Numbered from the stretch's first letter, positions 17,523 through 26,804 are shown. The stretch: 64,000 nt of DNA from Rhabdaerophilum sp. SD176 (GCF_030143245.1 NZ_JARJNS010000005.1:248001-312000); one strand, 5' to 3'. Notes: a model not told the origin generated them from the letters alone. Numbers and translations are program-made.

Positions 17523-18518
17523 TCAGGCGATCGCGCGGAGATCGGCAATCCGCCGGCCATCGAGAGCCTGGTTCAGCTTGTCGAAAAGCGGGTTCTCGAT
17601 GCTGAAGGCATAATCCACCTCCGAAACGAGAACGCGTTCTGCGCCATGGCGCAGCAGGGTATCGGCCGTCTCGGCCACCCGGTCCTTCGGAAGAAACAGC
17701 GTCACTTCCTGCGGGCCCTCGGCGAGGATCCGGCCATTCTGTGCTGCCACCCGGGCGGCTTCGGAAACAGGGCCGCCGAAATAGGCTGCAACCCGGCGAT
17801 GGCTGCGGGCCTCTTCCTCGGCATGGATTCGCGCCAGAACCGAGCGGGCGCGTTCCAGCATATCCGGGCTCCAGTCGGCCTGCAGCGAGGCGACAAGATT
17901 GGCTTCGGATTTCAGCATCGTGCCGTCATCCAGCACCTTCAGCGCATTGGCCGCGAGCGTGGCGCCGGTGGTCGTGATGTCGACGATGATCTCGGCCGTG
18001 CCGGCGGCCGGCGCGCCTTCGGTAGCGCCGAGGCTCTCGACGATCCGGTAATCGGCAATGCCGTGCTTCTTGAAGAAACGCCGCGTCAGGTTGACGTATT
18101 TGGTCGCAACCCGCAGGCGGCGCTGCTTCCGGTGCCGGAAATCCGCCGCGACTTCCTCGATATCGGCCATGTCATGCACGTCGATCCACGCCTCAGGCAC
18201 GGCGACAACGACATTGGCGTGCCCAAAGCCGAGGGGCGCCAGCATCTCGACCTTGGCTGCCGGCTCGGCCAGTTGCTCGTGCAGCAGATCCGCGCCGGTT
18301 ACGCCGAAATGCACGGCACCGCGTGCCAGCTCCCCGGCGATCTCCGATGCTGAAAGGAACGCGATCTCGATCCCATCGAGCCCCTTCACCGCCCCGCGAT
18401 AGTCGCGGGCGCCGCGCGGCTGGATGATCGGCATCCCGGCGCGGGCGAAGAAAGCGAAGGTGTTTTCCTGCAGGCGCCCCTTGGAGGGGATGCCAATGGT
18501 CAGCGGAGCATCCGTCAT
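17523..18518 (-). CDS. hisG: ATP phosphoribosyltransferase catalytic subunit HisG
   Basis: 331 residues; first step of histidine biosynthesis, from PRPP and ATP. The catalytic fold is recognisable from IGIPSKGRLQENTFAFF and the PRPP-binding loop VDITTTGATLAANAL. The short, HisZ-dependent form is usually about 220-230 residues; this protein carries about 100 further C-terminal residues (after ANLVASLQADW) and still has hisZ beside it. It overlaps hisZ by 4 bases, so the two subunits are translationally coupled. Confidence 0.93.
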   Translation of the reverse strand: MTDAPLTIGIPSKGRLQENTFAFFARAGMPIIQPRGARDYRGAVKGLDGIEIAFLSASEIAGELARGAVHFGVTGADLLHEQLAEPAAKVEMLAPLGFGHANVVVAVPEAWIDVHDMADIEEVAADFRHRKQRRLRVATKYVNLTRRFFKKHGIADYRIVESLGATEGAPAAGTAEIIVDITTTGATLAANALKVLDDGTMLKSEANLVASLQADWSPDMLERARSVLARIHAEEEARSHRRVAAYFGGPVSEAARVAAQNGRILAEGPQEVTLFLPKDRVAETADTLLRHGAERVLVSEVDYAFSIENPLFDKLNQALDGRRIADLRAIA

Positions 18519-19675
18519 ACCGCCATCTCCCGGACCAGCCGGTCCATCCAGATCGCCGCGCCGATGCCCGGCACCGCGCGGCCCATGCGCTCGAACAGCC
18601 GGTCATAGCGGCCGCCGGCGGCGAGGGGGTGCGGCGCGCCCTCAAGCCGGAGGTCGAAGACGAAGCCGGAATAGTAATCGAGGCTGCGCGAGAACCCGGC
18701 CGCGGCGCGGATCTTTGCCAGCGGCAGGCCGCGCGCTTCGATAAAGCCGATGCGCATCTCGAATCGGTCGATCGCGGCCGAAAGGTCGAGCCGGGCCTCT
18801 CCGGCAAGGTGGCGCAGCGCCTGTGCTACCCGGTCGGGATCGCCATCGATGGCGAGGAAGCGGCGCAGGATTTCCGCCTGTTCCGGGCCGAGCTGCTGGG
18901 CATCGTCCCGCGCGCGCTGGAGGAAACGACCGGCAATATCCTCCGCCGTCCGGCCACCAATGGCGGTGATGCCGGCCATGGAGAGCAGGTCTTTCACGAA
19001 GGCGCGTGCCTCTTCAGGATCGGCGCCCTTGAGCGCGTCCAGCACGCCGGAATAGCGCGTCAGGCCGCGCGGCTCGTGCTTCCGTTCCGCAAGATGCTGT
19101 GCATCGAGCAGCGAGCCGAGCCGCCCTTCGCCAAGTGCCAGTGCCAGTCGCCGGCTGGTGACGCCGTCGAGCGCCAGCGCATCGAGCAGGCTGGAAAACA
19201 GGCCGAGATCGCCGATGGTGATGCCAAGTCCGCTTTCGCCAGCCACATCGGTGACGGCGCCATGGATTTCAGCGAGCACATCGGCATCGGCGGCCTCGCG
19301 GTCATTCCGCCCGATGGATTCAAGGCTGACCTGCGTGAACTCGCCGCTTTCGCCGGGCCGGTGCCGGAAGACCGGGCCGACAAAGACCTGGTCGAGCCGC
19401 CGGCCGACAATGCCGGATTTCAGATAGGCCAGAGCGGCGGGAATCGTGAATTCCGGCCGGAGGCACCATTCCTCGCCCTCTTCGTTCGTCGTCAGGAACA
19501 GGCGGCCGCGGATATCCTCGCCCGAAAGCTCGAGAAACGGATCGGCAGGCTGGAGCACCGGAACCTCGGCCGCATGGTAGCCGGCCCGATGCAGCCGCGC
19601 CATCAGGCGGCTGAGATCGTCGGCTTGCGGTTGGGGCCGCGCGAGGCGGGCCGCAGTTTCGGGTCGTTCGGTCAT
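18515..19675 (-). CDS. hisZ: ATP phosphoribosyltransferase regulatory subunit HisZ
   Basis: 386-residue histidyl-tRNA-synthetase paralogue without aminoacylation function, which forms the histidine-sensing complex with HisG. Class II synthetase-like stretches are visible (FVGPVFRHRPGESGEFTQVS, AAGFSRSLDYYSGFVFDL, AAGGRYDRLFERMG). The anticodon-binding domain of true HisRS is absent, as expected. It lies 157 bases after hisS and overlaps hisG by 4 bases. Confidence 0.93.
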   Translation of the reverse strand: MTERPETAARLARPQPQADDLSRLMARLHRAGYHAAEVPVLQPADPFLELSGEDIRGRLFLTTNEEGEEWCLRPEFTIPAALAYLKSGIVGRRLDQVFVGPVFRHRPGESGEFTQVSLESIGRNDREAADADVLAEIHGAVTDVAGESGLGITIGDLGLFSSLLDALALDGVTSRRLALALGEGRLGSLLDAQHLAERKHEPRGLTRYSGVLDALKGADPEEARAFVKDLLSMAGITAIGGRTAEDIAGRFLQRARDDAQQLGPEQAEILRRFLAIDGDPDRVAQALRHLAGEARLDLSAAIDRFEMRIGFIEARGLPLAKIRAAAGFSRSLDYYSGFVFDLRLEGAPHPLAAGGRYDRLFERMGRAVPGIGAAIWMDRLVREMAV

Positions 19676-19832
19676 CGGGTCTCGCCGCTGGGGCGCTCCT
19701 GCAGAAGGCCGGCGCGTTCTGGCTAGCCCAGGTCGACCGTGCCCATGATCGACCTGCCCATACCAGCCCGCCCGCGCGCAGGCGAGCGGAAACCGCGAAT
19801 GCGCTTAATCCTTTGCGTTAAGGCCGTGCTCC

Positions 19833-21305
19833 TCAGCCCCGTTGCCGGGCCAGCACCTCGCGGATGGCCTGCACCAGGCTGGAAACCGGCACTTCGAACT
19901 GTGCCTTCGCCTGCAGGGCAAGATATTCCTCGCGATCCTTCGTTGCCGAGAGCGTCGCGCCGAGGATCAGGTCCTTCACCTGCGCCGTGCCTTTCTCGCG
20001 CTCGTTCGAGCCCTGGATGATGGCGATGGGCGAAGCGCGGCGATCGGCATATTTCATCTGCGCCTTCATGCCGGCGCTGCCGAGATAGATCTCGGCGCGG
20101 ATGCCTTCGGCGCGCAGGGCCGCGACCATCTGCTGGTAGCTCGCCATCGCCGCGACATCGCGGTCCATCGCCAGAACCAGCACGGGGCCATCGAGCGGCC
20201 GGGTCGAGACCTTGCCGAGCGCCTGCAACGCCGCCAGCAGCCGCGACACGCCGATGGAGAAGCCGGTGGCCGGTACGGGCTCGTTGAGGAAGCGCGAGAC
20301 GAGGCCATCATAGCGCCCGCCGCCACCCACCGAGCCGAACCGGACCGGCCGTCCGTCCTCATCCTTCACCTCGAACAGCAATTCAGCCTCGAAGACAGGG
20401 CCTGTGTAATATTCGAGGCCACGGACGACGCTCGGGTCGATGCGGATGCGGTCCGGGCCGTAGCCGGCGGCGGTGACGAGGGCCTCGATCTGCTGCAACT
20501 CGTCTTGGCCGGCCCGACCCATTTCGGTAACAGCTTCCGGCTGCTCCGACAGCGGCTTCAGACCTGCGCGAAGCTGGGCGACCTGATCTAGTGTCAGGCC
20601 AGCCCCCCTTGTGAAGTCGCCACTTTCATCAAGGCGACCGTCGCCAAGTAATTTGGTGACTTCCGTCCAGTCAAACTTGTCCAGCTTGTCGATCGCCCGC
20701 AGCACGATCAGCCGGCGCGCGGCGTTCTCCTCGCCGCCAAGGCCGATTGCCTCCATCACGCCGTCGAGGATCTTGCGGTTATTGACCTTGATCACATAGG
20801 AGCCGCGCGGAATGCCGAGCGCTTCCATCGTATCCGCGGCCATCATGCAGATCTCGGCATCGGCGGCCACGCTGGCTGCGCCCACCGTATCGGCATCGAA
20901 TTGCATGAATTGCCGGAAGCGGCCGGGCCCCGGCTTCTCGTTGCGGAACACCCAGCCGGCGCGATAGCTGCGATAGGGCTTGGGCAGGCTCTGCCAGTTC
21001 TCGGCGCAATAGCGGGCGAGCGGTGCGGTAAGATCGTAGCGCAGGCTCATCCATTGCTCGTCATCATCCCGCAGGCTGAAGACGCCGGCATTCGGGCGGT
21101 CCTGGTCCGGCAGGAACTTGCCGAGCGCATCGGTATATTCGAGGAAGGGCGTCTCGACCGGGTCGAAGCCGTACCGCTGGTAGACCTCGCGGATTGTCGC
21201 CATCATGGCTTCGGTGGCCATGATATCGGCGGGCCCGCGATCGGGCAGGCCGCGCGGGCGTCGGGCTTCGGTCTTGTCGGAACGGGGGGCGCTGTCGGTG
21301 CTCAT
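19833..21305 (-). CDS. hisS: Histidyl-tRNA synthetase
   Basis: 490-residue class II aminoacyl-tRNA synthetase. Motif 2 region [20 protein letters not shown], the histidine-binding stretch [17 protein letters not shown], and a C-terminal anticodon-binding domain ([20 protein letters not shown] onward) identify it. A segment near 20586-20690 ([20 protein letters not shown]) uses less GC-biased codons than its flanks. It sits 53 bases downstream of a small unknown gene and upstream of hisZ-hisG. Confidence 0.95.
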   Translation of the reverse strand: MSTDSAPRSDKTEARRPRGLPDRGPADIMATEAMMATIREVYQRYGFDPVETPFLEYTDALGKFLPDQDRPNAGVFSLRDDDEQWMSLRYDLTAPLARYCAENWQSLPKPYRSYRAGWVFRNEKPGPGRFRQFMQFDADTVGAASVAADAEICMMAADTMEALGIPRGSYVIKVNNRKILDGVMEAIGLGGEENAARRLIVLRAIDKLDKFDWTEVTKLLGDGRLDESGDFTRGAGLTLDQVAQLRAGLKPLSEQPEAVTEMGRAGQDELQQIEALVTAAGYGPDRIRIDPSVVRGLEYYTGPVFEAELLFEVKDEDGRPVRFGSVGGGGRYDGLVSRFLNEPVPATGFSIGVSRLLAALQALGKVSTRPLDGPVLVLAMDRDVAAMASYQQMVAALRAEGIRAEIYLGSAGMKAQMKYADRRASPIAIIQGSNEREKGTAQVKDLILGATLSATKDREEYLALQAKAQFEVPVSSLVQAIREVLARQRG

Positions 21306-21358
21306 GCCGGGGCTTTATCGCCACCGGCGCTGCTTGTCACGCCTCAAGCATCAAGGCC

Positions 21359-21589
21359 TCACGCGTGCCGGGCTTCGAGCGTGGCGTAGAGATCATGCAG
21401 GGCGTCGATGTCGTTCTCTTCCGGCGGCCGCCCATGGGCTGCATCAAACCGGGCCGAGATCTCGCGATTCGCCAGCAGGAGCAGGATCGCCTCCCTCGGC
21501 GCCAGATCGGCGTGGCGACCGGCTTCTTCCGCGCTCAGCGCCACGCCGAAGCGGGCGAACAGGGCCTTGAGCAGGTCGGCATCCGTCAT
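21359..21589 (-). CDS. Small hypothetical protein
   Basis: 76 residues starting MTDADLLKALFARFGVALSA, mostly helical, acidic, with an EEAGRHADLAPREAILLLLA stretch. No cysteine, signal peptide or membrane segment. I do not recognise a family. The start at 21589 has a GGGAG ribosome site 9 bases upstream; an in-frame ATG 24 bases further upstream lacks one. It lies between the aminotransferase gene (83-base gap) and hisS (53-base gap) on the same strand, so it may be co-transcribed with the his genes. Confidence 0.65.
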   Translation of the reverse strand: MTDADLLKALFARFGVALSAEEAGRHADLAPREAILLLLANREISARFDAAHGRPPEENDIDALHDLYATLEARHA

Positions 21590-21672
21590 GATCGCCATCT
21601 CCCGGTTCCGCACAACGAATCCAAGCAGATATAGGCTATCATGACGCTGCCGGCCTGCCTATCCCATGGCGG

Positions 21673-23025
21673 TCAGGCAACCGCGCGGATCAGCTTGCCG
21701 AGCTTGTCCACGGTCTCGTCGATCTGGGCTTCGGAGATGATCAGTGGCGGGGTCAGTGCCAGCGTCTCGCCGGTATTGCGCACCATGAAGCCGTAATCTT
21801 CGAAGCCGCGATGCATCGCCGTATAGGCGCGCTTGCCGAACGCGTCGGGGATCGAGGCGAGGTCGATCGCCGCCGTCAGGCCGACCGTGCGGATGTCGAG
21901 CACATTGGGCGAGCCCTTGAGCGAGTGGATGGCATCGGCCCAGATCGGCTCGAGCTTGCGGGCACGCTCGAACAGGTCCTCGTCGCGATAGACATCGAGC
22001 GTGGCCATGGCGGCGGCGCAGGCCAGCGGATGGGCCGAATAGGTGTAGCCGTGGAAGAACTCCACCATATGCTCGGGGCCCTTCATGAAGGCCTCGTGGA
22101 TATGCTTCCGCGCAATGACGCCGCCCATCGGCACCGTGCCCGAGGTGACGCCCTTGGCGAAGGTGATCATGTCCGGCACCACGCCATAGCGCTCCGCCGC
22201 AAAGGAGGTGCCGAGCCGGCCGAAGCCGCAGATCACCTCGTCGAAGATCAGCAGGATGCCATACTTGTCGCAAATCTCGCGAAGGCGCTTGAGATAGCCC
22301 TTCGGCGTCGGCAGCACGCCGGTGGAACCGGCCATCGGCTCGACGATGACGGCAGCGATCGTCGAGGCATCATGCAGGGCGACGATCCGCTCGAGATCAT
22401 CGGCCAGATGCGCACCCCATTCCGGCTCGCCTTTGGTGAAGGCCTGCTCGGCCCGGTTATACGTGTGCGGCAGATGGTCGACATGCGGCAGGAGCTGGGT
22501 GGCGAAGGCCTTCCGGTTGGCCAGCATGCCGCCGACCGAGATGCCGCCGAAACCGATGCCGTGATAGCCACGCTCGCGGCCGATCAGCCGGCAGCGATTG
22601 CCTTCGCCCTTCGCGTGGAAATAGCCGATCGCCATTTTCAGCGCGGTATCGACGGCTTCCGAGCCCGAATTCACGAAGAAGACGTGGTCGAGATCGCCCG
22701 GCGCCATCGACGCGATGCGCGAGGCCAGCTGGAACCCGAGGGGATGCGCGAACTGGAACGGCGGCGAGTAATCCAGCGTCTCGGCCTGGGCCTTGATCGC
22801 CTCGACGATCGGATCGCGGTTATGGCCGGCATTGCAGCACCACAGGCCGGCGGTCGTGTCCATGATCTCGCGGCCGTCATTGGTGTAATAATGCATATCC
22901 TTCGAGCGCGAGACGATGCGCGGCGCTTTCTTGAAGGCGCGCTCGGCCGTGAAGGGCATCCAGAATGCCTCGAGGTCATTCGGCTGCGAAAGGGTGGTGA
23001 TCGGCTGGGCGCCGGACTTGGCCAT
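21673..23025 (-). CDS. Class III PLP-dependent omega-aminotransferase (beta-alanine:pyruvate type)
   Basis: 450 residues. The N-terminus FWMPFTAERAFKKAPRIVSR and overall length match omega-amino acid:pyruvate aminotransferases. The PLP pocket is visible: NSGSEAVDTALK (phosphate site), FDEVICGFGRLG (ring-stacking Asp) and FAKGVTSG with Schiff-base Lys291. Likely substrates are beta-alanine or related omega-amines with pyruvate as acceptor; exact specificity cannot be read from sequence. No catabolic partner gene is adjacent. Confidence 0.88.
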   Translation of the reverse strand: MAKSGAQPITTLSQPNDLEAFWMPFTAERAFKKAPRIVSRSKDMHYYTNDGREIMDTTAGLWCCNAGHNRDPIVEAIKAQAETLDYSPPFQFAHPLGFQLASRIASMAPGDLDHVFFVNSGSEAVDTALKMAIGYFHAKGEGNRCRLIGRERGYHGIGFGGISVGGMLANRKAFATQLLPHVDHLPHTYNRAEQAFTKGEPEWGAHLADDLERIVALHDASTIAAVIVEPMAGSTGVLPTPKGYLKRLREICDKYGILLIFDEVICGFGRLGTSFAAERYGVVPDMITFAKGVTSGTVPMGGVIARKHIHEAFMKGPEHMVEFFHGYTYSAHPLACAAAMATLDVYRDEDLFERARKLEPIWADAIHSLKGSPNVLDIRTVGLTAAIDLASIPDAFGKRAYTAMHRGFEDYGFMVRNTGETLALTPPLIISEAQIDETVDKLGKLIRAVA

Positions 23026-23141
23026 GGGAATCTCCGCGCAAGTTTGTTGCGAGCGCTGCCAGCGCCCGGAAATAACCGCGAGGATACGCCCCTCGGGGAA
23101 GGAAACAACCCCTGAAAGCGGCGCGGGATTAGTGGAAAAAT

Positions 23142-23363
23142 CTATTGCGCCGCGGGAGGGAGGATGTCGTATCCGGCGGCATGGATCGCCTGCTCGAAGG
23201 CGGCCCGGTCCTTCGTCGCGGCGCTGATCCGGACGGACTTGCCCGGAAGGTCGACCGCCACTTTCGCGCCGGGGTCGATCCGGGTGATCGCACGGGTCAC
23301 GGATTGGGCGCAGCCTTCGCAGGCCATGCCGCCGACGCCGAGTGTGAGATCCTGCTCCGCCAT
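23142..23363 (-). CDS. Single-domain heavy-metal-associated (HMA, CopZ-like) protein
   Basis: 73 residues comprising one ferredoxin-like HMA domain with GMACEGC (C15, C18), the metal-binding loop of copper chaperones. Start chosen at ATG 23363, 7 bases after GGAG; an ATG directly upstream (23366) is possible. No P-type ATPase or copper regulator is nearby, so the delivery partner is elsewhere or absent. It lies 16 bases downstream of the RidA-like gene, suggesting co-transcription. Confidence 0.85.
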   Translation of the reverse strand: MAEQDLTLGVGGMACEGCAQSVTRAITRIDPGAKVAVDLPGKSVRISAATKDRAAFEQAIHAAGYDILPPAAQ

Positions 23364-23379
23364 CATCCCTCTCCTGCGT

Positions 23380-23862
23380 TCATTCCTGCCCGATCGGCCC
23401 GGCCCTGTGGCTTCCGCCGCCGCCCGTCGCGCCGATTTCGGCTTCGCGCGGCATGTCGAGGAAAGCCAGCTCGGCATCCTCGCAGACCGCTTCCCCTTCA
23501 ATCTCCACGAGATAGGCCGGCGAGGCGAGGGCCGCAACCTCGACATAGGTCGCGGCAACAAGATGGCCGCCAAGTCGTCGATCCCGGATGGTCCTGTACA
23601 GACCGACGGAGCCCGGCACGGTGGCATAGACCACGATCTTGACGAGATCCTGCACCGCCATGCCAGCCTCGCGCAGGACGGCCTCGAGGTTGTCCCAGGC
23701 GAGCTCCATCTGGCCGGCGAGGTCGGGCGCTGGCGTCCCGTCGAGCGTGATCCCGACCTGCCCGGAAACCAGCAACCGGCGAGACCGGCCCGAATGCACG
23801 ATGCCATGCGCGTAATGCGAAGCGGGAGGGGCGATCGAGCGCGGGTTGATGATCCGGGGCAT
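23380..23862 (-). CDS. RidA/YjgF-family protein
   Basis: 160 residues from ATG 23862 (ribosome site AAGGAAAGC). The fold is recognisable from HSGRSRRLLVSGQVGITLDG, LDNLEAVL-like WDNLEAVLREAGMAVQDLVK, and PAYLVEIEGEAVC. Classical RidA deaminates enamine/imine intermediates using a conserved C-terminal Arg; the usual R-V-E-I-E-A context reads PAYLVEIEGEA here, so the key Arg is not evident and imine deaminase activity is doubtful. The C-terminal tail after PREAEIGA is unusually Gly/Ser/Arg-rich. Same strand as the HMA gene. Confidence 0.82.
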   Translation of the reverse strand: MPRIINPRSIAPPASHYAHGIVHSGRSRRLLVSGQVGITLDGTPAPDLAGQMELAWDNLEAVLREAGMAVQDLVKIVVYATVPGSVGLYRTIRDRRLGGHLVAATYVEVAALASPAYLVEIEGEAVCEDAELAFLDMPREAEIGATGGGGSHRAGPIGQE

Positions 23863-24047
23863 GCTTTCCTTCCGGCGGCATAAGGCTTCCGCCCTCATTC
23901 CTAGCAACCTTGCCGTGCCCAAGACTAGCGGGGCCACAGGGGCTTGCACAACGTTGATTTCCACAGGCCGTTGCGGGGAAGGAGTCTCGCTATTGCATTC
24001 TGGACAAAGTAGCTTTGACTGAAGTGATTCGTTGTCTCTCCCGACAC

Positions 24048-25472
24048 ATGGCGCCGCCTCGCATGCGTGTTCAACATCTTCTCTCAGTCAGCCTTGTGGC
24101 CGTTACCGCAGCGGGCCTCTCGGTTCTCGCGCATCGGTACGACCAGCTCTGGCTGGCGGTGGTCGGCCTGTCCGCGGCTTTTGCCGGTGGCGGGGCGCTT
24201 CTGCATGTGCGGGGTTCCAGTCTCTTCCGCGAGATCGAGGTCCTTCGCGATCATCTCGAAAGCACTCGCCAGCATGCGGCCCTCCTCGCCCGGCACACCC
24301 GAGAATTGCGCGAGGCCTTCGTCAATGGCCCGGCCGAGGGCGCTGTTCATGCCAGCGAATTCGCCACACTGAGTGCCTTGGTGCGTGATATTGCGGATGG
24401 CGTGGCCGAACTCGATCGCCGCACCGAGGCCACCGAGCAGGAGCTGGCCTATTCCCGCCGCCCGGCCGCGACATCCGTCAGCCGCGCCGCCGAGGCCCGG
24501 CCTGCGCCCGGATGGCTTGCACCGCAGAAGCCGGTCGCGCCGGAGCCTGCCCGCGCTTCCGCGATGATGCCGGAGGAGCGGGTGATCCGTGAGGCGCCGA
24601 TGGCGCCGCGCCAGGGCGGAAACGGCCAGGAGCCGCCGCGCGCCGTCCGCCAGCTTGTGGCCGCTGCCATCGCCGCCGACCGGTTCGATCTCTTCCTCCA
24701 GCGCGTGGTGGGCCTGCCGCAGCGGCGCCTCAAGGGCTACGATGTCACCCTGCGCCCGGATGGCAGCGATCTGGCAATCCCGAATGCCGAGATCCGGCTT
24801 GCTGTCGAGGCGGTGGGCCACCAGCTGGCCTTCGACCGCAAGCTGATGATCCAGGCCGTCCGGCTGGCCCGGGTCTTTTCCCAGCGCGAGCGGGACGTGT
24901 TGCTCTTTGTCGACATTTCCCAGCGGTTCCTGATGAGCGAAGCGGCCTTCGATGATCTCGAGGCGCTGATTGCCGACGTGCCGCAGGCGCCGGAGCGTAT
25001 CGTCCTGTGCCTGCCGCAGCGTTTCTTCCGCAAGGCCGTGGCCTTCGAGCACGAGGCGTTGCGGAATCTGTCGAAGATGGGCTTCAGCTTCATGATGCGC
25101 GATATCGAGGATCTCGATTTCGACCCCGTGAAGCTCTCGCAAATGGGCGTGCGCTGGCTGCGCATGCCGGCCGAGTCTCTGCTGGCCGAGACCCACGAGC
25201 GCGATACCCTGTTCGATGTCGCAACGGCGGATTTCGTGCCGCTCCTGGCCCGCCGCAAGCTCTCCTTCATGGTCGATGCCGTCAGCGACGAGCCGACCAT
25301 TGCCGATCTCATCGATCTCAACATCGAATTTGCGCAGGGCCTTGCCTTCTCGCCGCCGCAGGCCGTCCGGGCCGATGTGCTCGAGGCCGGCACGCCCTCG
25401 CCGGAGCCGCCCAGGCCGACAGAGCCGCCTGCGGAGCGCCGCAGCCTGCGCGACCTTGCACGGCGCGCGTGA
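24048..25472 (+). CDS. Membrane-anchored degenerate EAL-domain protein
   Basis: 474 residues from ATG 24048 (a TTG at 24015 and ATG 24063 are alternatives; none has a strong ribosome site). Two close N-terminal hydrophobic segments are followed by a coiled-coil-like region, a Pro/Ala-rich linker and a C-terminal EAL-type fold (AADRFDLFLQRVVGLPQRRL to IEFAQGLAFSPP). The signature EAL/EVLxR position reads DVTLR and most metal-binding acidic residues are not apparent, so cyclic-di-GMP hydrolysis is unlikely; a binding or scaffold role is possible. It is 52 bases upstream of the HAD gene. Confidence 0.8.
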   Translation: MAPPRMRVQHLLSVSLVAVTAAGLSVLAHRYDQLWLAVVGLSAAFAGGGALLHVRGSSLFREIEVLRDHLESTRQHAALLARHTRELREAFVNGPAEGAVHASEFATLSALVRDIADGVAELDRRTEATEQELAYSRRPAATSVSRAAEARPAPGWLAPQKPVAPEPARASAMMPEERVIREAPMAPRQGGNGQEPPRAVRQLVAAAIAADRFDLFLQRVVGLPQRRLKGYDVTLRPDGSDLAIPNAEIRLAVEAVGHQLAFDRKLMIQAVRLARVFSQRERDVLLFVDISQRFLMSEAAFDDLEALIADVPQAPERIVLCLPQRFFRKAVAFEHEALRNLSKMGFSFMMRDIEDLDFDPVKLSQMGVRWLRMPAESLLAETHERDTLFDVATADFVPLLARRKLSFMVDAVSDEPTIADLIDLNIEFAQGLAFSPPQAVRADVLEAGTPSPEPPRPTEPPAERRSLRDLARRA

Positions 25473-25524
25473 ACGGGCTACCCGCTGCCACGCGGCATGA
25501 TCGCCGCGTCGCCGAGGGCCGCGC

Positions 25525-26394
25525 ATGACTTCCCTGACGCCTCTGATCTCTGGCCTCTCGGGCATGATGGATCGCTATGACGCGATCATCAGCGATGTCT
25601 GGGGTGTGCTCCATAACGGGGTTTCCGCCACGCCCGGCGCCGGCGAGGCGCTGAAGGCGGCCCGCCAGGCCGGCAAGGCTGTCGTCCTGCTGACCAACGC
25701 GCCCCGCCCGCCGGATTCGATCCGGAGGCAACTCACCGGCTTCGGCGTGATCGACGGCATCAGCGACGCGATCGTCTCCTCGGGCGGTGTCACGCGGGAT
25801 CTGCTGGCCCGGGAAGGCGATGCGCCTTTCTACCATCTCGGCCCCGCACGGGACCGGTCGATCTATGAAGGGCTGCACGTCCGCCCGGTTCCGCTGGAAG
25901 AGGCCCGTCTCATCCTCTGTTCCGGTTTGTTCGACGATGAAACCGAGCAGGCCGAAGATTACCGGCCCATGCTGGAAGAGGCACGTCACCGCAACCTCCG
26001 GCTGATCTGCGCCAATCCCGACCTCGTGGTCGAGCGCGGCCATGACCTGCTGCCCTGTGCCGGCGCGATTGCGGATCTCTACGAGAAACTGGGTGGCGAG
26101 ACGATCTGGGTCGGCAAGCCGCATCCCCTTGTCTATCGCTATGCAAGCGAGGCGATCGAGCAGGCTCTGGGCCGGAAGGTCGATCCTGCGCGCATCCTCT
26201 GCATCGGCGATGCCCTTCGGACCGATGTGGCGGGCGCGGTGGCAGCCGGGCATGATTGCCTGATGACCTTGGCCGGCATTCACGGGCACGAGATCAACCT
26301 GGAACAGGGTCGGTTCAACCGCGACCTGCTGGAAGCCTTGATTGCGACGCATGAAAAAAGGCCGGTCGCTGTGGCGACCAGCCTGGTCTGGTAG
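25525..26394 (+). CDS. HAD-superfamily hydrolase, class IIA (TIGR01459-like)
   Basis: 289 residues. HAD motif I is DVWGVLHNG (residues about 24-32), motif II LLTNAPRPP, the lysine GKPHPLVY near 197, and motif IV IGDALRTDVAGAVAAGHDCL. This matches the alphaproteobacterial TIGR01459 family related to NagD phosphatases, whose substrate is not established. Motif I has DVWGV where most HADs have DxDGT, a regular feature of this family. A ribosome site GAGGG precedes the ATG. It converges with the CheY gene, 17 bases away. Confidence 0.87.
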   Translation: MTSLTPLISGLSGMMDRYDAIISDVWGVLHNGVSATPGAGEALKAARQAGKAVVLLTNAPRPPDSIRRQLTGFGVIDGISDAIVSSGGVTRDLLAREGDAPFYHLGPARDRSIYEGLHVRPVPLEEARLILCSGLFDDETEQAEDYRPMLEEARHRNLRLICANPDLVVERGHDLLPCAGAIADLYEKLGGETIWVGKPHPLVYRYASEAIEQALGRKVDPARILCIGDALRTDVAGAVAAGHDCLMTLAGIHGHEINLEQGRFNRDLLEALIATHEKRPVAVATSLVW

Positions 26395-26411
26395 GTCCGG
26401 GGCGGCAGACC

Positions 26412-26804
26412 TTACTGATGCATCGACTGGCTGACCGCGTCGATCTTCGCCTTCAGCGTCTGGGCGTTGAACGGCTTGACGATGTAGTTGTTCACACCGG
26501 CGCGCTTGGCCGCGATGACGTTTTCCGTCTTCGATTCGGCCGTCACCATGATGAAGGGCGTGGCATGCAGATCGCGGTCGGCACGAACCTGCTTCAGCAA
26601 TTCGTAGCCCGTCATCGGTGCCATGTTCCAGTCGGAAATGATCAGCCCATAGCGGCGTTCGCGCATCTTGTTCAGCGCTTCCGAACCATCCGAGGCTTCA
26701 TCCACATCCTCGAAGCCAAGCTGCTTCAAGAGGTTACGGATGATCCGCACCATGGTCTGATAATCGTCCACGACGAGAATCGGCATTGAACTGTCGAAAT
26801 TCAT
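26412..26804 (-). CDS. CheY-like single-domain response regulator
   Basis: 130-residue receiver with no output domain. All phosphorylation residues are present: D13/D14, phospho-acceptor D58 (LIISDWNMAPMTGYELL), T88 and K110 (IVKPFN). The sequence is closest in style to chemotaxis CheY. I start at ATG 26804, 7 bases after GGAG; the frame is open for 34 codons upstream. No chemotaxis or motility genes are in the window, so this is an orphan copy whose kinase is unknown. Confidence 0.88.
   Translation of the reverse strand: MNFDSSMPILVVDDYQTMVRIIRNLLKQLGFEDVDEASDGSEALNKMRERRYGLIISDWNMAPMTGYELLKQVRADRDLHATPFIMVTAESKTENVIAAKRAGVNNYIVKPFNAQTLKAKIDAVSQSMHQ

Noticed and set aside
23863-24047. N-terminal extension joining the RidA-like protein to upstream sequence
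   Set aside because: The extra 34 residues lack conservation and a ribosome site; ATG 23862 has a good one.
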